Shown here piece by piece: positions 35,013 to 42,817 of a stretch of DNA of 64,000 nucleotides. Each line of letters opens with the position of its first letter. The first letter of the stretch is position 1. Below the pieces are notes generated by a model. That model was not told where the DNA came from, ran no database searches, and saw only the letters and a list, made by a program, of their open reading frames with translations. This stretch comes from Elusimicrobiota bacterium (GTDB taxonomy: Bacteria > Elusimicrobiota > Elusimicrobia > Elusimicrobiales > Elusimicrobiaceae): contig JAQXJI010000004.1 in the NCBI GenBank assembly GCA_029008615.1, forward strand, positions 1-64,000, read 5' to 3'. The position numbers and the translations under genes are program-made.

Positions 35013-36424
35013 ATCCTGAACAAAAGCGCAAATTCTTGGCGAAAGCCGTATGGGAAAATTTTTTAATTTTTCTGCATCGGACTTTTTTAGAAATAGACAA
35101 TAGCCAAAGTTTTACCCCAAACTGGCATTTGGAAGTAATTGCCGATAAATTATTGTCGGTGCAGCGGGGGGATATCCGGCGGTTGGTGATTGCACAACCG
35201 CCCCGGAGCCTAAAATCAGTTTGTGCCAGTGTGGCGTTCCCTGCGTGGATTTTAGGGCATAATCCAAAGGCGCGTATTATTTGTATTAGTTATAGTCAGG
35301 ATTTGGCGGACAAATTCGGCCGCCAGACCCGTCAAGTAATGGAAAGCCCTTGGTATAAGGCGGCGTCCCCTGCGGCCCGCATAAACACGGCCAAACGGGC
35401 CGACAGCGAGTTCGAAACGACTGCGCGGGGATTTAGACTGGCCACTTCTATCGGTGGGCGTTTAACCGGAATGGGAGGCCAGTATTTAATTATTGATGAT
35501 CCCATAAAACCGGGGGATGTGCTATCCCGTGTACAGCGGCAAAATGTAAATGACTGGTTTCACAATACCCTGTATACCCGTTTAGATAATAAAAACACAG
35601 GGTCTATTTTGCTCGTGATGCAGCGGGTGCACGAAGAAGACTTGGTCGCCCATGTGCAAAAATGGGACCAGTGGGATGTTTTAAGTTTGCCCGCCATTGC
35701 CTCGCAGGATGAAAGTTATCACCTTCATAGCGGTAAGGTATTGACGCGTAAACAGGGCGAGGCTTTAAATCCCCGTTTGGAAAGTCTGGAAAGGCTGAAA
35801 GAGATACAAAATACGCTGGGAAACTATAATTTCCAAGCCCAATACCAGCAGAGCCCTATCCCCGAAAAAGGAAATGTCATTAATTTTGACTGGTTTCAAC
35901 GGTATACGGAGCTTCCTACAAATGAGAGCGGTCGGCTTCGCATTATTCAAAGCTGGGATACGGCTATGACAGAGCACGACGGGAGTGATTATTCTGTTTG
36001 TATTACTGCCCAAGTGATTAACAAGCAGTATTACATACGGGATGTGTTTCGCAAAAAGTTGCTATTTCCTGATTTGGTTAAAGAGGTCAAGCGCCTAAAA
36101 TTACACTATAACGCCCATGAGGTGTTTATAGAAGATAAGGCTTCCGGGGTAGAGCTAATCCAGTTGTTGCACCGGCAGGGTGTTCCGGGGATTCAAGCTA
36201 TTAAACCGGAGGGAAGCAAAGAGGACCGGATTGCCGCCCAATCTACGTTGATTGAAAACGGCAGGGTATTTATTCCGCAGTCGGCCCCGTGGATTGAGGA
36301 TTTTAAACGGGAAGTAAATGCTTTCCCCCGAGGGGCGCATGACGACCAGCTGGATGCCTTGGCGCAGCTGTTAAAGCGTGAGGAAGAAGTGGGGGATAGG
36401 TTGGGGTGGTTGCAGTATGTATAG
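35009..36424 (+). CDS. terL: Phage terminase large subunit
   Basis: 471 residues. ATPase half: PPRSLKS near residue 65 (a variant Walker A), YLIIDDPI as Walker B. Nuclease half: SWDTAMTEHDGSDYSV, VFIEDKASG and HDDQLDALAQLL, the RNase H-like acidic residues. Packages DNA into procapsids. No portal, protease or capsid gene follows, so this is not a complete prophage. Confidence 0.93.
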   Translation: MNPEQKRKFLAKAVWENFLIFLHRTFLEIDNSQSFTPNWHLEVIADKLLSVQRGDIRRLVIAQPPRSLKSVCASVAFPAWILGHNPKARIICISYSQDLADKFGRQTRQVMESPWYKAASPAARINTAKRADSEFETTARGFRLATSIGGRLTGMGGQYLIIDDPIKPGDVLSRVQRQNVNDWFHNTLYTRLDNKNTGSILLVMQRVHEEDLVAHVQKWDQWDVLSLPAIASQDESYHLHSGKVLTRKQGEALNPRLESLERLKEIQNTLGNYNFQAQYQQSPIPEKGNVINFDWFQRYTELPTNESGRLRIIQSWDTAMTEHDGSDYSVCITAQVINKQYYIRDVFRKKLLFPDLVKEVKRLKLHYNAHEVFIEDKASGVELIQLLHRQGVPGIQAIKPEGSKEDRIAAQSTLIENGRVFIPQSAPWIEDFKREVNAFPRGAHDDQLDALAQLLKREEEVGDRLGWLQYV

Positions 36425-36432
36425 CTTATTGC

Positions 36433-36463
36433 TTGACTTATCTTCTCATAGTAAGCGGTAATG
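36433..36463 (+). promoter_or_regulatory. Shared island promoter element, copy 1
   Basis: TTGACT, then TATCTTCTCATAGTAAG, then CGGTAATGG. Lies 32 bases before the gene at 36495. Same pattern at 36759, 41072 and 42764. Confidence 0.65.
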
Positions 36464-36494
36464 GAATGCAGGACAATTTAAAAAGGAGAAATTT

Positions 36495-36707
36495 ATGGGA
36501 AAAGAAGAAAAATTAGTCATACTAAAAAGTTGCGTCGGGATGTTGTTTTCTCTTGCGCAAGAGATGAAACAGAAACTGGAATACGCCAAAGAGGGCGTTG
36601 AAGAAAACAATATCAATCTGGTGATTGGTGGTGTATGCGGGCTGGAACAGGTAAACCAGCGTATAAAATCTATTTATGACATGATGGTGTTTGTCCAGCG
36701 GTTATAA
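36495..36707 (+). CDS. Small helical protein of unknown function
   Basis: 70 residues with AAGGAG before the ATG, a shared-type promoter and a terminator, so very probably real. Predicted mostly alpha-helical (LAQEMKQKLEYAKEGVEE). No family recognised. Confidence 0.65.
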   Translation: MGKEEKLVILKSCVGMLFSLAQEMKQKLEYAKEGVEENNINLVIGGVCGLEQVNQRIKSIYDMMVFVQRL

Positions 36708-36720
36708 ATAAATTTTCCGG

Positions 36721-36750
36721 ATACCCCGCTGTTCTGGCGGGGTATTTTTT
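36721..36750 (+). terminator. Terminator after the small gene
   Basis: ATACCCCGC and GCGGGGTAT form a perfect stem with seven-base loop, then TTTTT. Confidence 0.9.
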
Positions 36751-36758
36751 AAAATTGC

Positions 36759-36792
36759 TTGACTTATTACCCCTTAGTAAGCGTATATATTT
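36759..36792 (+). promoter_or_regulatory. Shared island promoter element, copy 2 (vsr)
   Basis: TTGACT, TATTACCCCTTAGTAAG, then CGTATATATT. Precedes vsr by about 23 bases. Confidence 0.65.
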
Positions 36793-36814
36793 AGTAGAGG
36801 TATTTGAGGTGTCT

Positions 36815-37261
36815 ATGGACTGTTTAACAAGAGAACAACGCCGAAAAAACATGCAGGCTATCCGGTCATCCGGTACAAAAATTGAAATATCTTTAGCAAA
36901 AGCCTTATGGCATAAGGGATACCGTTACAGGAAAAATTGTAAAAATATTCTGGGAAAGCCGGATATTGTCTTGCGTAAATATAAAATTGCAGTTTTTTGT
37001 GACAGTGAATTTTGGCATGGCAAAGATTTTCCGTCTATTGTTAAGCGTATTGGAACAAATAAAGAATTTTGGAAAAGTAAAATCCAGCGTAATATGAAAA
37101 GAGACCTCGAAGTAACCCGCCAATTGGAATCCGCAGGGTGGACTGTTTTGCGGTTTTGGGAGACAGGGATCAAGAAGGAATTGGCAGAATGCATTTTTGA
37201 AATTGAAAAAAATATAGAAGAGGCCAAACTGCGGTTTGAGACTAAAAATATCCAAATATGA
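36815..37261 (+). CDS. vsr: Very short patch repair endonuclease
   Basis: 148 residues from the ATG at 36815; the reading from 36755 starts inside the promoter element. Vsr nicks T:G mismatches produced by deamination of 5-methylcytosine. Signature MQAIRSSGTKIE, then GKPDIVLRKYKIAVFCDSEFWHG with catalytic Asp and His. Lies next to a C5 methyltransferase as expected. Confidence 0.93.
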   Translation: MDCLTREQRRKNMQAIRSSGTKIEISLAKALWHKGYRYRKNCKNILGKPDIVLRKYKIAVFCDSEFWHGKDFPSIVKRIGTNKEFWKSKIQRNMKRDLEVTRQLESAGWTVLRFWETGIKKELAECIFEIEKNIEEAKLRFETKNIQI

Positions 37262-37296
37262 CTTGTAAAAGGTATAATTTACATTAAGGATTTATT

Positions 37297-38430
37297 ATGA
37301 AGGCACCACAGATTTTTTCATTTTTTTCAGGTATTGGGTTTCTGGATTTAGGATTTGAAAAAGCTGGTTATATATCTGCTTTTGTTAACGAATTTGACCC
37401 CGATTTTTTATCTGCCTACCAATATGCCCGTAAGCAGATGAAAGTGAAACAACCAGTATATGGTTATTTACAAGGTTCGGCGGAAGCTGTTTTGGCTGGA
37501 GCTTACCAGAATGATTTTAAGAAAATTTTGGTCCAGGCAAAGCAAAGTGGGCATCCTATTGGTTTTATCGGGGGGCCGCCTTGTCCTGACTTTTCTGTCG
37601 GAGGGAAAAACAGGGGAAAAACAGGTTCTAATGGCCGTTTGACCCAGGTTTATGCTGATATTATCTGTAAATACCAGCCGGATTTCTTTGTGTTTGAAAA
37701 TGTGAAAGGCTTGTGGCGTACAAAAGTACACAGAGCTTTTTATGAAGATATTAAAAAGCAATTTTCTAATAGTGGTTATATTTTGTTTGACCGGTTAATT
37801 AATGCTATGGAGTTTGGGGCCCCCCAGGACCGGGAACGTATTATTTTAATAGGCTTTTTTAAGAAATCGCTATATTTTAAATCTTTACCTAAAGAAATGC
37901 CTTGGGAAACGCACATGGCATTCTCCTTAGAAAAAATTAAAAAACTGAATTGGCCAGAGGCTGAAACTCCTTCGCCTGTCCGTATCCGTCCAGCCAAAAT
38001 TATTCCGCAGCTAACAGTCCAATATTGGTTTGATAAAAATAAAGTTACACAACATCCAAACCAACAACATTGCTTTCGTCCCCGTTCCGCTTTGGTTAAG
38101 TTCCAAACTATTCCGGAAGGGGATGTCGCTAAAAAATCTTTTAAAAGATTACACCGTTGGCGTTATTCTCCTACTGCCGCTTATGGTAACAATGAAGTTC
38201 ATATTCATCCATATGAGCCCCGCCGGATTTCTGCGGCGGAAGCTTTGGCTATACAGTCTTTACCTAAAGAGTTTGTTTTGCCTCCATGGATGTCGTTGTC
38301 TGATATGTTTAAAACAATAGGAAACGGAGTGCCTTATAAAGCTGCATATGGTATTGCCAAAACCATATTAAAATTTATAAGTTATAAGAATGAGGATAAC
38401 TCCGGAAAATATTGTAAAAATAATAAATAA
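37297..38430 (+). CDS. DNA (cytosine-5) methyltransferase
   Basis: 377 residues. Motif I FSFFSGIGFLDLGFEKAGY, catalytic Cys motif GGPPCPDFSVGG near residue 94 (PCP rather than the common PCQ), ENVKGL near 133, QDRERIILIGF, and motif X near the end (IGNGVPYKAAYGIAK). Methylates cytosine to protect against the nuclease next door. AAGGA lies before the ATG. Its end overlaps the next gene by 41 bases. Confidence 0.93.
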   Translation: MKAPQIFSFFSGIGFLDLGFEKAGYISAFVNEFDPDFLSAYQYARKQMKVKQPVYGYLQGSAEAVLAGAYQNDFKKILVQAKQSGHPIGFIGGPPCPDFSVGGKNRGKTGSNGRLTQVYADIICKYQPDFFVFENVKGLWRTKVHRAFYEDIKKQFSNSGYILFDRLINAMEFGAPQDRERIILIGFFKKSLYFKSLPKEMPWETHMAFSLEKIKKLNWPEAETPSPVRIRPAKIIPQLTVQYWFDKNKVTQHPNQQHCFRPRSALVKFQTIPEGDVAKKSFKRLHRWRYSPTAAYGNNEVHIHPYEPRRISAAEALAIQSLPKEFVLPPWMSLSDMFKTIGNGVPYKAAYGIAKTILKFISYKNEDNSGKYCKNNK

Positions 38431-39469
38431 TTTACCCAAATACCAATGGTTTGATTACATTGGTGAGCATTCTAAGACCAAAATACAGGTCGTGGCTGCC
38501 CGTTTACCGGAAGGCCCTATTGTTATTAAGAGATATGATGTTTCTAAAGGCCAAACAGCCAATGATGCTAAAGAAGCAAATATTTCGGGTAATATGTTGT
38601 GGCGGGTAGCAAATGCTATCCGTCCGGGAGTTCCTGTAAATATTGACCGTGTTCTCGGCGCCAGTTATAATACACGTTCTGCCTTGGAAACACTATTAGC
38701 CCATACGCCAGAATTCTACTGGTGCTTGCCGGGCCGTATTGAGTTAGTTGACTCTACTTCCCAGATTAAACGGGGCCATAAACATTTGGTTTGGATGCCG
38801 GATATGCCTCACCGTAATGGTATAGCAGAAAAGTATGATACAGATGTTACCATATCAGAAATTCCTACTTCAACAGCTATTTACGAAGCTGTTTCTCTTC
38901 CGGATGCTCCGTTAGATAATTCTGTCGATATTGAAGTCCGCCGCCGTCATTTACAGATACAAATTGCTCTGGTAATTATTGGCCGTCATTTTGGTTTTAG
39001 AACTTGGGTTGCCCGTAACGACCAGGGACTGACATATGGCGATAAAAAGGTTGGCGAATTAGAAGGGGTAATTAACCGTTTGGAAGACGAAAAATTATTA
39101 CAGTCCTATAGTGATGCCGTCCACGCAGCTTTGCTGGTTGATTGCATTTGGTTTCAAGGAGACCGTTTTATGCCTGCGGTTATTGAAGTGGAACATTCTA
39201 CTGGGGTAACCAGTGGTTTGAGCAGGATGAAAAACGTCCAGGACCGTATTCCGCCTTTTCCTACCCGGTGGATTATTGTTGCTCCGGATGAAGACCGGGA
39301 TAAAGTATACCGGGAAGCAAATAAACCCCAGTTTAAGTCTTTAGATGCCCGTTATATGCCGTATTCTGCTGTGGATGAGTTGTATTCTCTTCTCCAGAGG
39401 AGGAATGTTACTCCGGAGATGTTACATGATAAATTTTTAGATTGTTATTTGGAAAAGATTATACATTGA
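38390..39469 (+). CDS. Probable type II restriction endonuclease
   Basis: 359 residues, sequence family not recognised with certainty. Called from position directly after the C5 methylase and from an acidic core AVIEVEHSTGVTSGLSRM near residue 262, which resembles nuclease active-site strands (E, ExE). The long overlap with the methylase gene suggests tight co-expression of modification and restriction. Confidence 0.65.
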   Translation: MRITPENIVKIINNLPKYQWFDYIGEHSKTKIQVVAARLPEGPIVIKRYDVSKGQTANDAKEANISGNMLWRVANAIRPGVPVNIDRVLGASYNTRSALETLLAHTPEFYWCLPGRIELVDSTSQIKRGHKHLVWMPDMPHRNGIAEKYDTDVTISEIPTSTAIYEAVSLPDAPLDNSVDIEVRRRHLQIQIALVIIGRHFGFRTWVARNDQGLTYGDKKVGELEGVINRLEDEKLLQSYSDAVHAALLVDCIWFQGDRFMPAVIEVEHSTGVTSGLSRMKNVQDRIPPFPTRWIIVAPDEDRDKVYREANKPQFKSLDARYMPYSAVDELYSLLQRRNVTPEMLHDKFLDCYLEKIIH

Positions 39470-39478
39470 GGATTCGGA

Positions 39479-40579
39479 ATGGAAATAGATTTAGATTTAC
39501 AGACAAGTTTAGCCCAAGAAGAAGAAGCTCTTGAACAAGAAGAACCATCGAATGTTGTCCCTCCTGACAATATTTTTACATATAGTGAGTCTCGTTCGTG
39601 TGCAGATATTACCCGTATGGTGTCAGAAGGTGATTTAAAAAAAGATCCTTTTTTTCAACGGCATGATGTGTGGAGTAATGCTGATAAAACTCGGTTTATT
39701 GATTCTTTATTGAAAAGAATGCCGATTCCCAGTATGTGTTTTAGTGTTGATGCGCATGAAAAATATAATGTTATTGATGGCCGTCAACGTACTTCGACGA
39801 TTGTTGAATTTGTAAACTCTTTGCAAGATATAAATTCTGCACAAAAGTATGTTTTTTCGGATTTGCAAGATGTAGATCCCCGCATCTCTGGAAAGAATCT
39901 TTTAGCAGTTAAAGAAAATACACCAGAGGTCCTTACTATAATCAAGAATGCTACGATTCCTATCAATATGTTAAAGTGTGATTATAATAAAGAAAATAAT
40001 ATGCAGTATATATTTAAAATATTTCATCGGCTTAACTCTGGTGGCGTCAAACTTAATAATCAGGAAATCCGAAACTGCATTTATTCAGGAGAATTTAACC
40101 AACTGTTAAATAATTTAAATAATCGCGATTTATGGAAAAATTGGATTCCCAGAATAGCGAATAATGAACGGTTAAAAGGGGCTGAAAGAATTTTGACTTT
40201 TTTTGCCTTTTTTTATTTTTTTGAAGAATACAGTGGTTCAATGGCTTCTTTTTTAAATAGAAAAATGGAGATCTTTTCCTCAAAAGATATGAATTGGATC
40301 TCTGCACAAAAATCTTTCTTTGATAGACTCCTTAGGAGTGTGTCCCAGATTGAAATGCTTGATTATCAAAAAAATGTATATGTAGATGCTGTCTTATATG
40401 GTGTTTCTAAAAATTTGGATTTTTGTTTAACTCTTTCCAAAGAAAATATGAATGATAAATTTAGGAGTCTATTACAACAGTCTTCTTTTTCTAAAGAAAA
40501 TTTGAAAGAAGGTATGACGAAAACTGAGGGACTGAAACGACGTTTAGCAGATGCAAAAATAGTTTTTTCCCAACAATAA
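39479..40579 (+). CDS. DUF262 domain protein
   Basis: 366 residues. DUF262 (ParB-like, GmrSD family) motif YNVIDGRQRTSTIVEF near residue 97, after DPFFQRHDVWSNADKTRFIDSLL. GmrSD-type proteins cleave or sense modified DNA; here there is no HNH domain, so it may act through its HEPN neighbour one base downstream. Much more AT-rich than the methylase. Confidence 0.85.
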   Translation: MEIDLDLQTSLAQEEEALEQEEPSNVVPPDNIFTYSESRSCADITRMVSEGDLKKDPFFQRHDVWSNADKTRFIDSLLKRMPIPSMCFSVDAHEKYNVIDGRQRTSTIVEFVNSLQDINSAQKYVFSDLQDVDPRISGKNLLAVKENTPEVLTIIKNATIPINMLKCDYNKENNMQYIFKIFHRLNSGGVKLNNQEIRNCIYSGEFNQLLNNLNNRDLWKNWIPRIANNERLKGAERILTFFAFFYFFEEYSGSMASFLNRKMEIFSSKDMNWISAQKSFFDRLLRSVSQIEMLDYQKNVYVDAVLYGVSKNLDFCLTLSKENMNDKFRSLLQQSSFSKENLKEGMTKTEGLKRRLADAKIVFSQQ

Positions 40580-40580
40580 T

Positions 40581-41048
40581 ATGAAAAGAGCTTGTCGTTT
40601 TCTTGATACATATGAAACTTTGTATAGGTCTTCTTCCGATAATACAATCCAATTTTTATTAATGAAATTGGCTTTATTGGAGACTGCGGCGTGGATTGAA
40701 ATTGTTTTTGATGAGTTATATTTATCTTGTAGTAAGTCTGAAGCAGCAAGAGAACAAATTGATAAACATATAAAAAGAATTTACTCGTTTTCTTACCAAA
40801 ACTTACATGATACTCTGGTTTTTTGTCTTGGAATAAATACAGTGTATTCTTTGGAAGAAAAATATACAGGGGAAAAACTTAGTATTTTTCAGTCTAAACT
40901 TGCTGAGATTAAGAATATTCGCGATGCTCTAGCACATAATTATGAACATACTACACAAAAACTGATGTCTTTTGAGGATCTAAAAAAAACTGTCAGGGGC
41001 GTATATCTGGCAGTATTATTAATTAAACGTTATGTAAAAATTAAGTAA
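40581..41048 (+). CDS. HEPN domain protein
   Basis: 155 residues, all alpha. The HEPN active-site motif IRDALAHNY (R followed by four residues and H) near residue 114 is intact, so RNase activity is likely. Resembles RiboL-PSP-HEPN proteins that pair with DUF262 proteins near restriction systems. One base after the DUF262 stop. Likely the effector of the pair; inference. Confidence 0.75.
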   Translation: MKRACRFLDTYETLYRSSSDNTIQFLLMKLALLETAAWIEIVFDELYLSCSKSEAAREQIDKHIKRIYSFSYQNLHDTLVFCLGINTVYSLEEKYTGEKLSIFQSKLAEIKNIRDALAHNYEHTTQKLMSFEDLKKTVRGVYLAVLLIKRYVKIK

Positions 41049-41071
41049 TAATTTTTAGGCTAATTAGTTTC

Positions 41072-41104
41072 TTGACATATCTCCCAATAGTAAGCGGTAA
41101 TAGT
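41072..41104 (+). promoter_or_regulatory. Shared island promoter element, copy 3
   Basis: TTGACA, TATCTCCCAATAGTAAG, CGGTAATAG; precedes the DUF2924 gene at 41153 by about 50 bases. Confidence 0.65.
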
Positions 41105-41152
41105 GATGGGTTAAAAACCCCTACTAAAACTAAATGCTATCGGGAGTTTTTT

Positions 41153-41422
41153 ATGAAGAGAAAAGTTAAACAACCTGCTGTAAAAATTGCCAAACACAAT
41201 GCTGTTGATTTGGCCGTTGCGACGTCCAAAGAACGCGACAGCCGCTTGCCCGCGGTTGGCACAGTTATCACCAAAACTTATCACGGGCAAACACTTGAAA
41301 TAAAAGTGCTTGAAAACGGCTTTGAATACCAAGGGAAAACCTACAAAAGTATCTCCCGCGTGGCTATGGATATAGTCAAACGGCCTATCAGCGGTTATGT
41401 ATTCTTTGGATTGTCCAAATGA
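41153..41422 (+). CDS. Short DUF2924 protein
   Basis: 89 residues from the ATG at 41153, preceded by GGGAG; the upstream frame overlaps the promoter element. The pattern LPAVGTVITKTYHGQ, then FEYQGKTYKSISRVA and FFGL is the C-terminal DUF2924 module. DUF2924 genes usually accompany large serine recombinases of mobile elements. Overlaps the next start by four bases. Confidence 0.85.
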   Translation: MKRKVKQPAVKIAKHNAVDLAVATSKERDSRLPAVGTVITKTYHGQTLEIKVLENGFEYQGKTYKSISRVAMDIVKRPISGYVFFGLSK

Positions 41423-41625
41423 AGCCGCGTATATTACCACCCGTTAAAAACCAGTTTGTAAAGGGGCGTTCGGGCAATCCACTCGGGCGGCCCAAGAAAA
41501 TGCGCGAAGCGGAACTCTTACAAACTGCTATCAGGTTTTTTGACGAACTGGCCAAAGCCTATTATCTCAAAGGAAACTCGGCTCGCAAGATAAACCGTAT
41601 CCGGAAGGTGCTAAATGAGAAATAA
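41419..41625 (+). CDS. Short DUF5681-like protein
   Basis: 68 residues beginning with the DUF5681 pattern QFVKGRSGNPLGRPKK, as in the gene at 34620, then a helical tail. Overlaps both neighbours (4 and 11 bases). Function unknown; DNA binding plausible. Confidence 0.7.
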   Translation: MKPRILPPVKNQFVKGRSGNPLGRPKKMREAELLQTAIRFFDELAKAYYLKGNSARKINRIRKVLNEK

Positions 41626-42055
41626 GTGTTATTTACCCAAAAAATTTGATGAACTCAAAACTTTGCCCGACGAAAAACTCCAATTCTATTGGGATATTTT
41701 CTACCGTTACCCATTAAGAGGAAGGAAAGCTAAATACCGTCCTCTTTGGTATGCGATCCAGTGCGAGTTGTATAGCTGTAAACTGGCAGAAAAGTATATC
41801 ACTCGGCTGGATAAATACGCCAGTAACCCAGAGAAATATATCCAGCGGGCAAATAAGAATAAGTATTCCTTGGCAATAGGGACTATCCTAACCAAGAAGT
41901 ATAAGGGGAAAATATATCAAGTTACTGTAAAAGGGGAGAAAGAATACGAGTGGGAGAATAATAGCTATCCTAATTTGACGGCAATAGCGCAGAAGATAAC
42001 ACGGGGCCACGTTAGTGGCCCCAAATTTTTTGGATTGACTAATTCTCAGCTCTGA
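41615..42055 (+). CDS. Full-length DUF2924 protein
   Basis: 146 residues: a helical N-terminal part (LPDEKLQFYWDIFYRYPLRG) then the module AIGTILTKKYKGKIYQVTVK ... SGPKFFGLT. It is the longer relative of the gene at 41153. Its end overlaps the convergent membrane protein gene by 17 bases. Confidence 0.85.
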   Translation: MRNKCYLPKKFDELKTLPDEKLQFYWDIFYRYPLRGRKAKYRPLWYAIQCELYSCKLAEKYITRLDKYASNPEKYIQRANKNKYSLAIGTILTKKYKGKIYQVTVKGEKEYEWENNSYPNLTAIAQKITRGHVSGPKFFGLTNSQL

Positions 42056-42761
42056 GTAAAGGTAATAAGATTTTTTCCATATTTGATATAATTTTTTTCA
42101 TGAAGTTATCATGTATAGATAAATTCCAGATCTGCATACTGAAACCATCTGTTTTATGATCAAGAGAACTTTGCCCCGTTAGAAGCATTTGAATATTTAC
42201 ATATATTTTTTTGTGAATATTTTCTCTTACTTGATCAAATAAACGATTCAACGGTTCTCCAAAATAAATTTTAGCCTGTATTTTTAGAGTCATAAAATGA
42301 TTTATTGTATTTAACTCTTTTTCAAAACGATAGAAAAATACGACTCCTTCTTCTATCGGTTTTTGTGTTTTAGAAGAAACATCTTTTCTTTTTTTTATGA
42401 CTTCTTGTGCTTTTTGTATTTCTTCCTGTGAAGTGAATGGATTGCTAATTCTTAAGATGGCCTGTTCTACCTCATAACAAGCGGTCATAATTTCTTCAGC
42501 CAATTTAATTTTTTTGTCATGAAGTCTTTCTTTGCTTTGTTTGCTAATATCTTCTTGTATAGCTTTTTGTTTATTTCCCCAAGAGGCAACACTGTTAATA
42601 CTTAAAATGACTCCTAAGAATGCTGCTATTGAAGCTAAATTGCCGGAATAACTATCTAATTTGATATGGTACTTTGCATATAAGACAATTTCTAAAATTA
42701 CCAATAAAATTATCAGTATTATTATTCCTAATGACTGACGGTTTTCTTTTGCAAATTTCAT
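42039..42761 (-). CDS. Two-helix membrane protein of unknown function
   Basis: 240 residues. Two membrane helices (about residues 11-29 and 40-58) lead to a cytoplasmic helical domain with coiled-coil character (KQKAIQEDISKQSKERLHDKK). It is antisense to all surrounding genes and AT-rich, like a cargo gene. Its start lies 3 bases from the recombinase promoter, so the two regulatory regions overlap. Effector-type membrane protein is a guess. Confidence 0.7.
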   Translation of the reverse strand: MKFAKENRQSLGIIILIILLVILEIVLYAKYHIKLDSYSGNLASIAAFLGVILSINSVASWGNKQKAIQEDISKQSKERLHDKKIKLAEEIMTACYEVEQAILRISNPFTSQEEIQKAQEVIKKRKDVSSKTQKPIEEGVVFFYRFEKELNTINHFMTLKIQAKIYFGEPLNRLFDQVRENIHKKIYVNIQMLLTGQSSLDHKTDGFSMQIWNLSIHDNFMKKIISNMEKILLPLLRAEN

Positions 42762-42763
42762 TC

Positions 42764-42796
42764 TTGACTTATCTCCCGATAGTAAGCGTTACTGTG
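42764..42796 (+). promoter_or_regulatory. Shared island promoter element, copy 4 (recombinase)
   Basis: TTGACT, TATCTCCCGATAGTAAG, CGTTACTG; 22 bases before the recombinase start. Confidence 0.65.
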
Positions 42797-42817
42797 TATA
42801 GGAGAATTGTACCAAAT

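Noticed and set aside
42674-42817. Longer recombinase start
   Set aside because: The upstream frame is antisense to the membrane protein and passes through the promoter element; the ATG at 42818 has AGGAG and begins the conserved resolvase domain.
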